The notes under the pieces are model-generated. The model saw only the letters and a list, made by a program, of their open reading frames with translations, was not told the origin of the DNA and ran no database searches. Shown in pieces: positions 44,646 to 52,334 of a stretch of 64,000 nt of DNA. This DNA comes from Blautia sp. (GTDB lineage: Bacteria; Bacillota; Clostridia; Lachnospirales; Lachnospiraceae), in the NCBI GenBank assembly GCA_017475035.1, contig JAFVGK010000077.1, positions 1 through 64,000 on the forward strand, read 5' to 3'. Each line of letters starts with the position of its first letter. Within the stretch, counting starts at the first letter, position 1. The position numbers were made by a program, and so were the translations under genes.

Positions 44646-45942
44646 CCTCATCCTCCCGATAGATATACAATCCCTGGACGATCGCGATCATCAGTAGAGA
44701 ACATACCAGTGAACTTCCTCCATAGCTGACCAAAGGCAGGGTAACGCCTGTCATGGGAATGAACTTGATCGCTCCCCCGATGGTCAGAAAAACCTGAAGG
44801 GCGTATTCGATTCCCAGCCCCAGCGCGACCAGCTTGTAAAAAGGATTTTTTATCTGCAATGAAATATTCACGATCAACAGGAAAAAGCAAACGCAGACAC
44901 AGATCAGGCAGATTGCAAAAATCCCGCCCAGCTCCTCATAGATCGCGCTGAATATAAAGTCATTCTTCACCACAGGGATCACCTCCGGCGATCCCTGGCA
45001 AAGCCCCATGCCGAACCAGCCTCCCGTGCCGATGGCAAACAGGGACTGGACGATCTGATATCCCTCATTCTCATATACTGCCAGCGGATCAACAAAGGCA
45101 CTGACCCGCTCCTTCACATGATGAAACAGATGATATGCGCATACGGCAGCGACGGCTCCTCCGGCAGCCCCGACGCCAAGCAGAACCGGTTTTCTGGTAG
45201 AAACATAAATCAGGGCAAGATAGGTGACAAAGAAAATCAAAGCGCTGCCAAGGTCCCTTGACAGAACGAGAATGCCCACATGCAGCGCTGCCACGATTGT
45301 GGCCGCCGCCACCTTCCCGAGGGACGGAGTCCGCCAGAGTACGGAAGCAAGAAAAAACACAAACGTGATTTTGATTGCCTCTGACGGCTGAATTCCCATC
45401 AGGGAAAGCTTTGCCCCGTAGCTTGTCTGCGCAAGCATCAGAACCGCCCCAAGCAAAAGAATACCGGCGGCGGCATAGACAGCCGCCAGTTTTTTCAAAA
45501 ACCTCATTCTGCGGATCATCAACGGAACCGCCAAAGCCAGTACCGAAGCTCCCGCCGCAATCAGCAGCTGACGGGAAGCCGATACGATATCCAGCCGGCA
45601 CAGCATCGTAAATCCCAGTCCCAGCAGCATGCATGTCGTATTTAACAGGGCGACGGAAGCCTGAGGGTAGATCAGCCGATAACTGATCTGCAAAGCCAGA
45701 AACAGGACAAGCATTTCCACGTAAAGCACCACAACCCCATAATCTCTTGTCTTTAAGGCAATCACAAGAAAAGAAATCGAATACATGCATATAACAAGAA
45801 AGAACTGTCCCCAGTTCCAGAACCTGCTTTGTCTGCCCACCGGCTTTTCGACCAGATAAACACAGGATAATGTATAGAGTACCATCAAGGTAAGGATGGC
45901 ATACTTGGAAAACTCAACGATCAGATTCACCATAAGCCTCAC
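44557..45942 (-). CDS. FtsW/RodA/SpoVE family peptidoglycan polymerase
   Basis: Predicted 461-residue membrane protein with about ten helices, a SEDS glycosyltransferase that polymerises lipid II. Motifs are QPSEAIKI, LSRDLGSALIFF and TGVTLPLVSYGGSSLV near the C-terminus. The GTG at 45942 overlaps the stop of the U32 gene (GTGA) after GAGGAG; an ATG at 45933 is an alternative. Coupling with the following PBP gene supports a matched SEDS-PBP pair, either elongation or sporulation. Confidence 0.9.
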   Translation of the reverse strand: MRLMVNLIVEFSKYAILTLMVLYTLSCVYLVEKPVGRQSRFWNWGQFFLVICMYSISFLVIALKTRDYGVVVLYVEMLVLFLALQISYRLIYPQASVALLNTTCMLLGLGFTMLCRLDIVSASRQLLIAAGASVLALAVPLMIRRMRFLKKLAAVYAAAGILLLGAVLMLAQTSYGAKLSLMGIQPSEAIKITFVFFLASVLWRTPSLGKVAAATIVAALHVGILVLSRDLGSALIFFVTYLALIYVSTRKPVLLGVGAAGGAVAAVCAYHLFHHVKERVSAFVDPLAVYENEGYQIVQSLFAIGTGGWFGMGLCQGSPEVIPVVKNDFIFSAIYEELGGIFAICLICVCVCFFLLIVNISLQIKNPFYKLVALGLGIEYALQVFLTIGGAIKFIPMTGVTLPLVSYGGSSLVCSLLMIAIVQGLYIYREDEDEEIERLRREAAFRQKHPIQAALRQKTKR

Positions 45943-48245
45943 TCGACTCCTCTCTTAAAATGTCCCTTCGTATAAACCGTCTGTCTTCGGGAAAGCGCCG
46001 CCGGATTTCCTGCCGGCTGTTCAGTTTTCGCCTTTTCCGGATTCAAAAATGAGCTTTCATATTCTCTCAGCACTCTTTCCGTTTCATTTTTGTCTTCCAT
46101 GGTAAAAGACAGACGCACCGCTTTCATTCCAAGGGCAGTGACTTTTGAATGCTCCTGAAACAGTCCAAGCGGCAGACTGTTGTAAATCACATTATAGCAG
46201 CCGGAAGAAGGCCTGGCCTTCACATACCATGGATCACAACAGCATTGTGCCCAAAATCGGGTGCTCTGCCGGTCCAGAAAACCAACGAGCTCATTGCCGC
46301 CGCTGCATGCATCCGTATTTTTCTTCACGCACTGGCAGGAAATCATGGTCGGAAGATAACCATAAATCAGCATCTCGCTGTCCGGATTATCCCTGTGGCC
46401 AAGTTCCCCTTCATTCAGCTCCAGAGGAGCTGTCATGCGTTTTACGCCTCTTTCCCGCCAAAAAGAAACCGCGTCGTCATTAAAGGTATAAACCGAATGA
46501 TCCAGGACACAAAAATCGGCAAATCCCAGCCGCTGAAGCAATGCATAGCCTTCGAGATTTCTCACGAGAAAACCATCTGTGCCTCTCCTGACCAGGTCTG
46601 ACAGTTTTTCTTCTATTCCCGCCAGAAAGGCGGCATCCGTCTGCCTTACCACATATGGCAGAGCGAGATAAATCTCCTTTTCCGCCTCCCGGCATTTCTT
46701 CCAAAAAGAATCGAACAGTGAGAAAGGAAGATACAGTCCCGTGACATAAGGTTTTTGCAAAGCCGCTTCAGCCTGTAAGGCCGTCTCGCAGGAGACATAG
46801 CAGCTCATCCTCTGCCTCATCCGCTTTTTGTTCTGTGCAGGATCCGTAACAGACACACCTTCCCTGATCCGGCTGTTCCCCGATCCGGCTGTTCTGCGCC
46901 AGGGCTTCAGAAGGGTTTCCGTCAATGCCCGGATCGCCTGACGGCGAAGCGCATTCAGTTCCCCTACCGGAATGAAAAGATCTCCCTCCATATCAATCTG
47001 CAGGCTCTCCGGACAAAACGGCGTGTCTCCCATCTTTCCGATTCTTTCGGTCAGCTCTTCCTTAGAAAGAGGATGGTTTTGTGCATGCTGCGCCGGTTTC
47101 CCGGTAATGACAACAGCCTTTTCTTTTTGGTCACCGCGCCAGAGCTCTAACGATACCGGTTCATCCATACGCAGATAAAGCCTTCCTGAGACCGGCAGTT
47201 TTTTTTCTGCCGGCGGCGTTCCGTATTCTCCGGCAATTTTCTCACTGCCTGTGAAAAAAATCATATTCTTCCCGTTATGCTGGTGATAGTATCCTTCACA
47301 GGAACCGCCGCGGCTGAAAACGGCCAGCAGCTCCTGCCTGTCCTTCGGATCCACGCGATACTGCCGGGGACCGGCTTCCTTCAGAAGATCCAGATATTTC
47401 CGATACACAGCCGTCACTCCGGCTGTATAAGCGGGTTGTTTCATTCTCCCCTCAATTTTCAGAGAAGATACGCCTGCTGCCATCAGCTCCGGAAGAAGGT
47501 CAATTCCGCAAAGATCCTTCATGCTCAGTAAACAGCATGGCTTTGTCATATCGGGACGCGCTTCTTTGTTCCCGTAAGCCTGTTTCTTTTTCCCTTTTAC
47601 GGGCCCGGCTTCATAATTCAGGCGGCAGGGCTGGGCACATCTTCCGCGATTCCCGCTCCTGCCTCCGATCAGGCTGCTGTGCAGGCACATCCCGGAAATA
47701 CTGTAGCATAAAGCTCCATGCACAAAGGTCTCAATCTCCAGTGGAGATTCCTGATGCATCTGCGTCAGCTCTTCCAGCGAAAGCTCCCTGGCCGGCACCA
47801 CTCTCGTCACACCAAACTGCGACAGAAAATTCATGCCGCGGCTTCCTGTTACCGTCATCTGAGTGCTTGCATGAATGGGAAGATCCGGAAATGCCTCGTG
47901 AATCCTCTTCAGTACACCGAAATCCTGTACCAGTACCGCATCCAGTCCCTGTTCATAAAGCGGCTCCAGATACGGGACAACATCTTTTAACTCCGTATTT
48001 TTCAGCAGCGTGTTGACCGTCAGGTAGAGTCTTTTTCCGCGGAGATGCACATAATCGATTGCCGCCAGCAGCTCTTCGGGAGAAAAATTCCTGGCGTACG
48101 CTCTCGCTCCAAAACGGTCCCCTCCCAGATAAACCGCGTCTGCTCCCGCGCTGACGGCTGCTTTCAGCCCTTCGAAGGAGCCTGCCGGCGACAAAAGCTC
48201 CATTTCTCCCGTACCGGCGTTAAATGCCTCATCGACGTTTCCCAT
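45939..48245 (-). CDS. U32 peptidase family protein with DUF3656
   Basis: Predicted 768-residue protein. The U32 core has MELLSPAGSFEGLKAAVSAG, HASTQMTV and FVHGALCYSISGMCLHSS with NRGRCAQPCR, the conserved cysteines. A DUF3656 segment (around residues 380-470) and a C-terminal domain with CQCVKKNTDAC follow. Despite the name, relatives such as TrhP and RlhA hydroxylate tRNA or rRNA bases. This long form may do similar work; inference. The ATG at 48245 follows AAAGGGGAC. Confidence 0.85.
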   Translation of the reverse strand: MGNVDEAFNAGTGEMELLSPAGSFEGLKAAVSAGADAVYLGGDRFGARAYARNFSPEELLAAIDYVHLRGKRLYLTVNTLLKNTELKDVVPYLEPLYEQGLDAVLVQDFGVLKRIHEAFPDLPIHASTQMTVTGSRGMNFLSQFGVTRVVPARELSLEELTQMHQESPLEIETFVHGALCYSISGMCLHSSLIGGRSGNRGRCAQPCRLNYEAGPVKGKKKQAYGNKEARPDMTKPCCLLSMKDLCGIDLLPELMAAGVSSLKIEGRMKQPAYTAGVTAVYRKYLDLLKEAGPRQYRVDPKDRQELLAVFSRGGSCEGYYHQHNGKNMIFFTGSEKIAGEYGTPPAEKKLPVSGRLYLRMDEPVSLELWRGDQKEKAVVITGKPAQHAQNHPLSKEELTERIGKMGDTPFCPESLQIDMEGDLFIPVGELNALRRQAIRALTETLLKPWRRTAGSGNSRIREGVSVTDPAQNKKRMRQRMSCYVSCETALQAEAALQKPYVTGLYLPFSLFDSFWKKCREAEKEIYLALPYVVRQTDAAFLAGIEEKLSDLVRRGTDGFLVRNLEGYALLQRLGFADFCVLDHSVYTFNDDAVSFWRERGVKRMTAPLELNEGELGHRDNPDSEMLIYGYLPTMISCQCVKKNTDACSGGNELVGFLDRQSTRFWAQCCCDPWYVKARPSSGCYNVIYNSLPLGLFQEHSKVTALGMKAVRLSFTMEDKNETERVLREYESSFLNPEKAKTEQPAGNPAALSRRQTVYTKGHFKRGVE

Positions 48246-48389
48246 AGATCCCGTCCCCTTTATCCTTCTTTACATGGGCATCCGTCCGCAGATGCCCTGA
48301 TCATTTTATCTTCATTTCTCTTTTTATGCAGGATTTTCAACAGACTTTCTCAGAAATTACCTTCCTCAAAACCATGGCCTGTGTATAAA

Positions 48390-48426
48390 ATAGGGTAGAG
48401 GAAAGTCCTGTCTCCCTCTACCCTAT
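48390..48426 (-). terminator. Terminator of zapA
   Basis: TAGGGTAGAGG pairs perfectly with CCTCTACCCTA across a 13-base loop. On the minus strand a short U-run (TTTTAT) follows. Confidence 0.8.
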
Positions 48427-48487
48427 CTCTGTATCGTCAAGCCGTGTAAAAAAACGTCAGCAGAAAACTGACCCCGGTCTGCGTTCG

Positions 48488-48931
48488 TCATGAATCCTTT
48501 GCATCCTTTGCAAGCTGAAGCGCCTCCTCCAGCCGCCGGTCGAAATCACTTTCCAACGCAAGAAGCCGATCCTCCAAAGCCTGTCTGGCATCCTCTGCCT
48601 CCTGTGAAAGTCTCTGGGCTTCCTCCAGCTTCATGCGTACACCGATCAGCTCATGCTTCAGGTCATACATCTCCTGATCCTTGCGCTGCATATCCTGCTC
48701 ATAGTCTTCTGCCTGCTTTTTGGCCTTAAAATAATCATCGCTGATATTCAGACTCAGAAGGTTATGCTTGGTCTCCATAGGCAGACGGCTATAGCCCGGC
48801 ATCTCCGAAAGCTCCGCGATCTTTCTGTTCATATATGTAGCGACCGTGTGAAGGTATTCTTCCGACTCGTATCCGCTGAGGGTAACTACCTTTCCATCGA
48901 TCAATACCTGTGCTTTATTTTTCACTGCCAT
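48488..48931 (-). CDS. zapA: Cell division protein ZapA
   Basis: Predicted 147-residue FtsZ-associated protein that bundles division filaments. The N-terminal head (VLIDGKVVTLSGYESEEYLH, then TYMNRKIAEL) is followed by a coiled coil from about residue 65, longer than in Bacillus ZapA (about 85 residues). The ATG at 48931 follows GGGAGACTTG. It lies upstream of the U32 gene, from which it is separated by a terminator. Confidence 0.88.
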   Translation of the reverse strand: MAVKNKAQVLIDGKVVTLSGYESEEYLHTVATYMNRKIAELSEMPGYSRLPMETKHNLLSLNISDDYFKAKKQAEDYEQDMQRKDQEMYDLKHELIGVRMKLEEAQRLSQEAEDARQALEDRLLALESDFDRRLEEALQLAKDAKDS

Positions 48932-49008
48932 AACAAGTCTCCCTATTTCATGGTTATTCCATCTCGCCCGACGGTCTTTCCTGCCGTGACGAATCACCAC
49001 TTATTTTC

Positions 49009-49060
49009 TCAGCTGCAAAGAGATTCGTAGAATCATGCTTTTGCCGATGCAATCATTATA
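49009..49060 (-). repeat. Dispersed repeat R1, copy D
   Basis: The minus strand reads AATGATTGCATCGGCAAAAG then CATGATTCTACGAATCTC and a diverged CTTTGCAGCTGAG hairpin. It lies between ruvB and zapA. Confidence 0.65.
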
Positions 49061-49104
49061 TACGAAATGCCCGAAAAAGTATAGAGCAAATTTTCGGCAT
49101 TCTC

Positions 49105-50091
49105 TCACAAGCCCAGATGGGCATATGCTTTTGGGGACACGACACGCCCCCGTGGGGTCCGGCTGATAAATCCGTTCTGGAGCAGATAAGGTTCATACAC
49201 ATCTTCCAGGGTGCCGGCGTCTTCTCCGATGGATGCGGCAAGGGCTTCGATTCCTACCGGACCGCCCTGGAAATGCTCGATCATTGTACGTAAAATCTTT
49301 CTGTCGGTCTTGTCCAGACCATAAGCGTCTACTTCGAGAAGATCCAAAGCAAAGGACGCCACATCATACGTGATGTTTCCTTCATATTTGACCTGCGCAA
49401 AATCTCTGACACGGCGAAGCAGCCGATTTGCCAGACGAGGGGTTCCTCTGGAACGTCTGGCGATCTCCCTGGCCCCGTCCGCATCAATCTTTACGCCGAG
49501 AACATCCGCAGAGCGGACTACAATTGTCGTCAGCTCTTTCTGGTTATAAAACTCCAGATGATGTACCACGCCAAACCGGTCTCTGAGCGGGGCGGATAAC
49601 AGGCCGGCCCGGGTAGTAGCCCCAACCAGCGTAAATTTCGGCAGATCCAGACGGATCGAACGGGCTGAAGCTCCTTTTCCGATCATGATGTCAATCGCGT
49701 AATCCTCCATGGCGGGATACAATACTTCCTCTACCTGGCGGTTCAGACGGTGAATTTCATCCACAAACAGTATATCCTTTTCCTGAAGATTATTCAGGAT
49801 AGCGGCCATTTCTCCCGGCTTCTCGATGGCGGGACCGGACGTCACCTTTAAATGTGTCCCCATCTCATTCGCTATGATGCCGGAAAGCGTCGTCTTGCCA
49901 AGACCCGGAGGGCCATAAAACAGTACGTGATCCAAAGCATCGCCTCTTAACTTTGCCGCCTCGATATATACCTTAAGAGTATCTTTTATCTTATCCTGTC
50001 CGATATACTCGTCCAATGTCTGAGGACGCAGACTTCCCTCCGCGGCAAAGTCCTCCTCTGTCACTTCTGTCGTAATGATCCTCTTCTCCAT
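49105..50091 (-). CDS. ruvB: Holliday junction branch migration ATPase RuvB
   Basis: Predicted 328-residue AAA+ motor that drives branch migration with RuvA. Motifs are [26 protein letters not shown] (Walker A), [10 protein letters not shown] (Walker B), [18 protein letters not shown] and the winged-helix end [11 protein letters not shown]. The ATG at 50091 lies after GGAGGAGGGC, which is the 3' end of element R2. The spare frame upstream reads into R2 and is not conserved. Confidence 0.95.
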   Translation of the reverse strand: MEKRIITTEVTEEDFAAEGSLRPQTLDEYIGQDKIKDTLKVYIEAAKLRGDALDHVLFYGPPGLGKTTLSGIIANEMGTHLKVTSGPAIEKPGEMAAILNNLQEKDILFVDEIHRLNRQVEEVLYPAMEDYAIDIMIGKGASARSIRLDLPKFTLVGATTRAGLLSAPLRDRFGVVHHLEFYNQKELTTIVVRSADVLGVKIDADGAREIARRSRGTPRLANRLLRRVRDFAQVKYEGNITYDVASFALDLLEVDAYGLDKTDRKILRTMIEHFQGGPVGIEALAASIGEDAGTLEDVYEPYLLQNGFISRTPRGRVVSPKAYAHLGL

Positions 50092-50098
50092 CAAAGCC

Positions 50099-50158
50099 CT
50101 CCTCCCAAAGCACAGTTTGTTGCACAGCTTCTTAAACTGCCGAAGACAAAATCTGTCT
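50099..50158 (-). promoter_or_regulatory. R2 element, copy f, carrying the ruvB ribosome site
   Basis: The minus strand reads ACAGATTTTGTCTTCGGCAG, then GAAGCTGTGCAACAAACTG, then CTTTGGGAGGAGG. It is shorter and more diverged than copies a and e, but keeps the order and the terminal ribosome site. It fills the ruvA-ruvB gap. Confidence 0.5.
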
Positions 50159-50168
50159 CCCTGTATGT

Positions 50169-50771
50169 TCACAGATTTTTCAGTGCTGCCCGAAGCAGTT
50201 CTTCCACATTCATCTCAGCCGCGCCGTCAACTTTCTGTATCGCTTTCGCAGCTTCCGCCTGATAATATCCAAGCGCTGTAAGAGCGGCCACGGCTTCACC
50301 GATGCTGCCGGTATTCCCGGGCATATCCACATATGGTATCTGGCTTTCCATGGACAAAACAGACGGTTCGAGGGCATGAAATTTATCCTTGAGCTCCAGG
50401 ATCAGCTTCTGCGCTGTTTTTTTGCCTACTCCCGGTGCCGCCGACAATGCCTTTACGTCATCTGCCATAACCGCGCGGCGAAGGTCATTGGAACTGATAC
50501 CGCCCAGAATTCCCATTGCCGCTTTCGGACCGACTCCATTGACATTCAAAAGAAGCTTAAAAACCGTAAGATCATCCTTGTTAAGAAAACCAAACAGCTG
50601 CATCGCATCTTCCCGAACCTGAAAATATGTGTGAAGCTTTACTTCTTCTCCCACTGCCTGACGTGACAGATCCGCCGGCATCATCCAGATTTCAAGTCCC
50701 AATCCATGCACCAGCACAACAGCCGTATTTTCCGTCAGATCTATGACCTTGCCCTGTACAAAACAAATCAT
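50169..50771 (-). CDS. ruvA: Holliday junction DNA helicase subunit RuvA
   Basis: Predicted 200-residue DNA-binding subunit that holds the four-way junction. The N-terminal OB fold (residues 1-65, VGLEIWMM region [12 protein letters not shown]) precedes two helix-hairpin-helix motifs ([16 protein letters not shown] and [19 protein letters not shown]). Domain III binds RuvB. The ATG at 50771 opens a separate unit with ruvB; the gap between the two genes holds R2 copy f. Confidence 0.95.
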   Translation of the reverse strand: MICFVQGKVIDLTENTAVVLVHGLGLEIWMMPADLSRQAVGEEVKLHTYFQVREDAMQLFGFLNKDDLTVFKLLLNVNGVGPKAAMGILGGISSNDLRRAVMADDVKALSAAPGVGKKTAQKLILELKDKFHALEPSVLSMESQIPYVDMPGNTGSIGEAVAALTALGYYQAEAAKAIQKVDGAAEMNVEELLRAALKNL

Positions 50772-50922
50772 TCTATTTTTCCTCTATATCTTTTTTTCAC
50801 AGCTCAGAGTGTCCGTTACAGTATGCGCACGGATTTACTGCAGAAATATGCCGCTCACGCGGCATAAATCCGGCGCCGTAAACAAATCAGAATGCAGGCA
50901 TTTTGTTCTTTTGCCATACATT

Positions 50923-50995
50923 ACATGGCTGCATCGGCAAAAGCCTGATTCTGCTAATCGCTTCGCAGCGGAGCTGTACTCGCCTGAATCATTAC
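50923..50995 (+). repeat. Dispersed repeat R1, copy E
   Basis: TGCATCGGCAAAAGCCTGAT then CGCTTCGCAGCGGAGCTGTA, ending in CGCCTGAATCATT, is the most complete copy. Its tail also resembles R8 (57679-57709 and 62499-62529). Confidence 0.75.
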
Positions 50996-51002
50996 ATTTT
51001 CC

Positions 51003-51031
51003 TTGCGCAGCCTGCGCTTTCATGTTAGGAT
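51003..51031 (+). promoter_or_regulatory. Possible promoter of the RNase H-fold gene
   Basis: TTGCGC (51003-51008) and TAGGAT (51026-51031) are spaced by 17 bases. The arrangement (promoter, then R4, then gene) repeats that of lepB. Confidence 0.45.
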
Positions 51032-51052
51032 CATATGACTGCATCGACAAAC
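51031..51052 (+). repeat. R1 fragment, copy F
   Basis: TCATATGACTGCATCGACAA matches the left end of R1 copy A. The rest of R1 is missing. Confidence 0.45.
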
Positions 51053-51063
51053 AATGCTCTGTC

Positions 51064-51169
51064 ATTTATACCCGGTAACGGAAATGTCTGCCGATCTGCT
51101 CAACGTATAATGAGTGAACACGCTCCCTTTTCAATCCGAAAGCGGCAGTTAAATGCGTTCACGAGTATA
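51064..51169 (+). promoter_or_regulatory. Conserved leader element R4, copy 2
   Basis: This 106-base block matches the lepB leader (26957-27062, reverse strand) over its full length with about 12 differences. It ends 26 bases before the GTG start of the next gene. The stem GTGAAC/GTTCAC and the block AATCCGAAAGCGGCAGTTA are fully kept. A third, more diverged relative lies at 60138-60200. Confidence 0.7.
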
Positions 51170-51195
51170 AGAAATAAGAAAAAGGAGGTTCCCTG

Positions 51196-52230
51196 GTGTA
51201 TTCTGCAGAACAGTTTTTGACCTCACCTTTTTTGCCTGTCTCAGATCTGGCTCTTGCTCTTGGCAGCAGCCAAAAAGACCGGTGGCCGCCGATCTTTCTC
51301 TCGATCGAGACCACCGGCCTTGTGAAAGAGCAATCCATGATCTTTCTTATCGGTGCCGTTCGCCCTTATGAGGACTCCTATCTGCTCTCGCAATGGTTTG
51401 CCGAAACGCCGCAGGAGGAAAAAGACATCCTGCAGGCTTTTCTTAACTGGCTTCCCAAAGAGCAGGCTGCTCTTGTTCATTTTAACGGAGAAGCCTTTGC
51501 GCTGTCTTTCCTTCGGGAATGCTGTACCCGGTACGCACTGGAACACTCCTTTGACGCTCTTCCTTCTCTGGATCTTTATCGAAAAGCCAAATCCCTGAAA
51601 AGCCTTCTTTCTCTCCCCCGACTGCGCCAGGTTGAACTGGAGGCCTTTTTCGACTGCCATCCGCGAAACGGGATAAAAGCCAGAACCTGTCCGGCCCTGT
51701 ATCAGCAGTATGTTGGAAGTCATTCAGAGGAAATACGCTCCCGGCTTCTTTATCATAATCTGGAAAACCTCATCGGCATCACAGATCTCACCTGTATTCT
51801 CACATATGATCAGTTTACGGACGGCGGCTATGATCTCGTTTCCTGTCAGGCTGATCCCGGCAGCAGCGAAATCCTCTTTCATCTGTCCCTGCACGCCCCG
51901 CTTCCAAAGGCTCTTTTCGTTGCCGGTAAGGACTGCCGCCTGGAAGCCTCCGGCCGGAAAGTCACCGCTGCCTGCATTCTCTCCCCAGGCAGGCAGCTGC
52001 GTCTCTACCATCAGGACTATCGTTCCTATGACTATCTGCCGCTGGAAGATAAAGCCGTTCCCCGGTCCCTCTCCGGATATCTGGATCGAAGCCTGAAAAA
52101 GCCCGCTGTCCCGGAAACCTGTTATACCTGGTTTACCTGCACCGATGCCTTTCTTCAGAATCCCGGCGGGCAAAAGCGCTTTCTCTCTGCCCTGCTGCCG
52201 ATTCTGACGGGGCTTTCGGAACGGAGTTAA
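51196..52230 (+). CDS. RNase H-fold (YprB-like) protein with eroded active site
   Basis: Predicted 344-residue protein with an N-terminal DEDD exonuclease-like fold of the YprB ribonuclease H-like family. Motif I, usually DIETTG, reads SIETTG (about residues 36-41). Motif II, usually NGxxFD, reads NGEAFALSFL. The last motif reads HNLENLIGITDL, where the final aspartate would be N. Three of four acidic residues therefore seem lost. The last 150 residues have no recognised domain. The start is GTG at 51196 after AAGGAGGTT. Probably a binding or structural role; family call moderate. Confidence 0.6.
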   Translation: MYSAEQFLTSPFLPVSDLALALGSSQKDRWPPIFLSIETTGLVKEQSMIFLIGAVRPYEDSYLLSQWFAETPQEEKDILQAFLNWLPKEQAALVHFNGEAFALSFLRECCTRYALEHSFDALPSLDLYRKAKSLKSLLSLPRLRQVELEAFFDCHPRNGIKARTCPALYQQYVGSHSEEIRSRLLYHNLENLIGITDLTCILTYDQFTDGGYDLVSCQADPGSSEILFHLSLHAPLPKALFVAGKDCRLEASGRKVTAACILSPGRQLRLYHQDYRSYDYLPLEDKAVPRSLSGYLDRSLKKPAVPETCYTWFTCTDAFLQNPGGQKRFLSALLPILTGLSERS

Positions 52231-52267
52231 CTATAGCATATCACCGTCAATTATTCAAGCGCAACAA

Positions 52268-52320
52268 AACGCCGGTCCATATCCCCCTGTGAAGAACATA
52301 TGAGCCGGCGTTCTGTTTTT
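52268..52320. terminator. Terminator between converging genes
   Basis: AACGCCGG (52268-52275) pairs with CCGGCGTT (52305-52312), followed by CTGTTTTTG on the plus strand. On the other strand it can serve the ABC exporter genes. Confidence 0.65.
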
Positions 52321-52334
52321 GCCTGAAAATTTCG

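Larger units (their letters stand above)
50772..51195. other. Gene-free stretch built from repeats, between ruvA and the RNase H-fold gene
   Basis: It contains R1 copy E (50923-50995), an R1 fragment (51031-51052), a promoter (51003-51031) and R4 copy 2 (51064-51169). A GCCGC-TCAC-GCGGC hairpin lies near 50860. No coding frame is supported. Confidence 0.75.
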
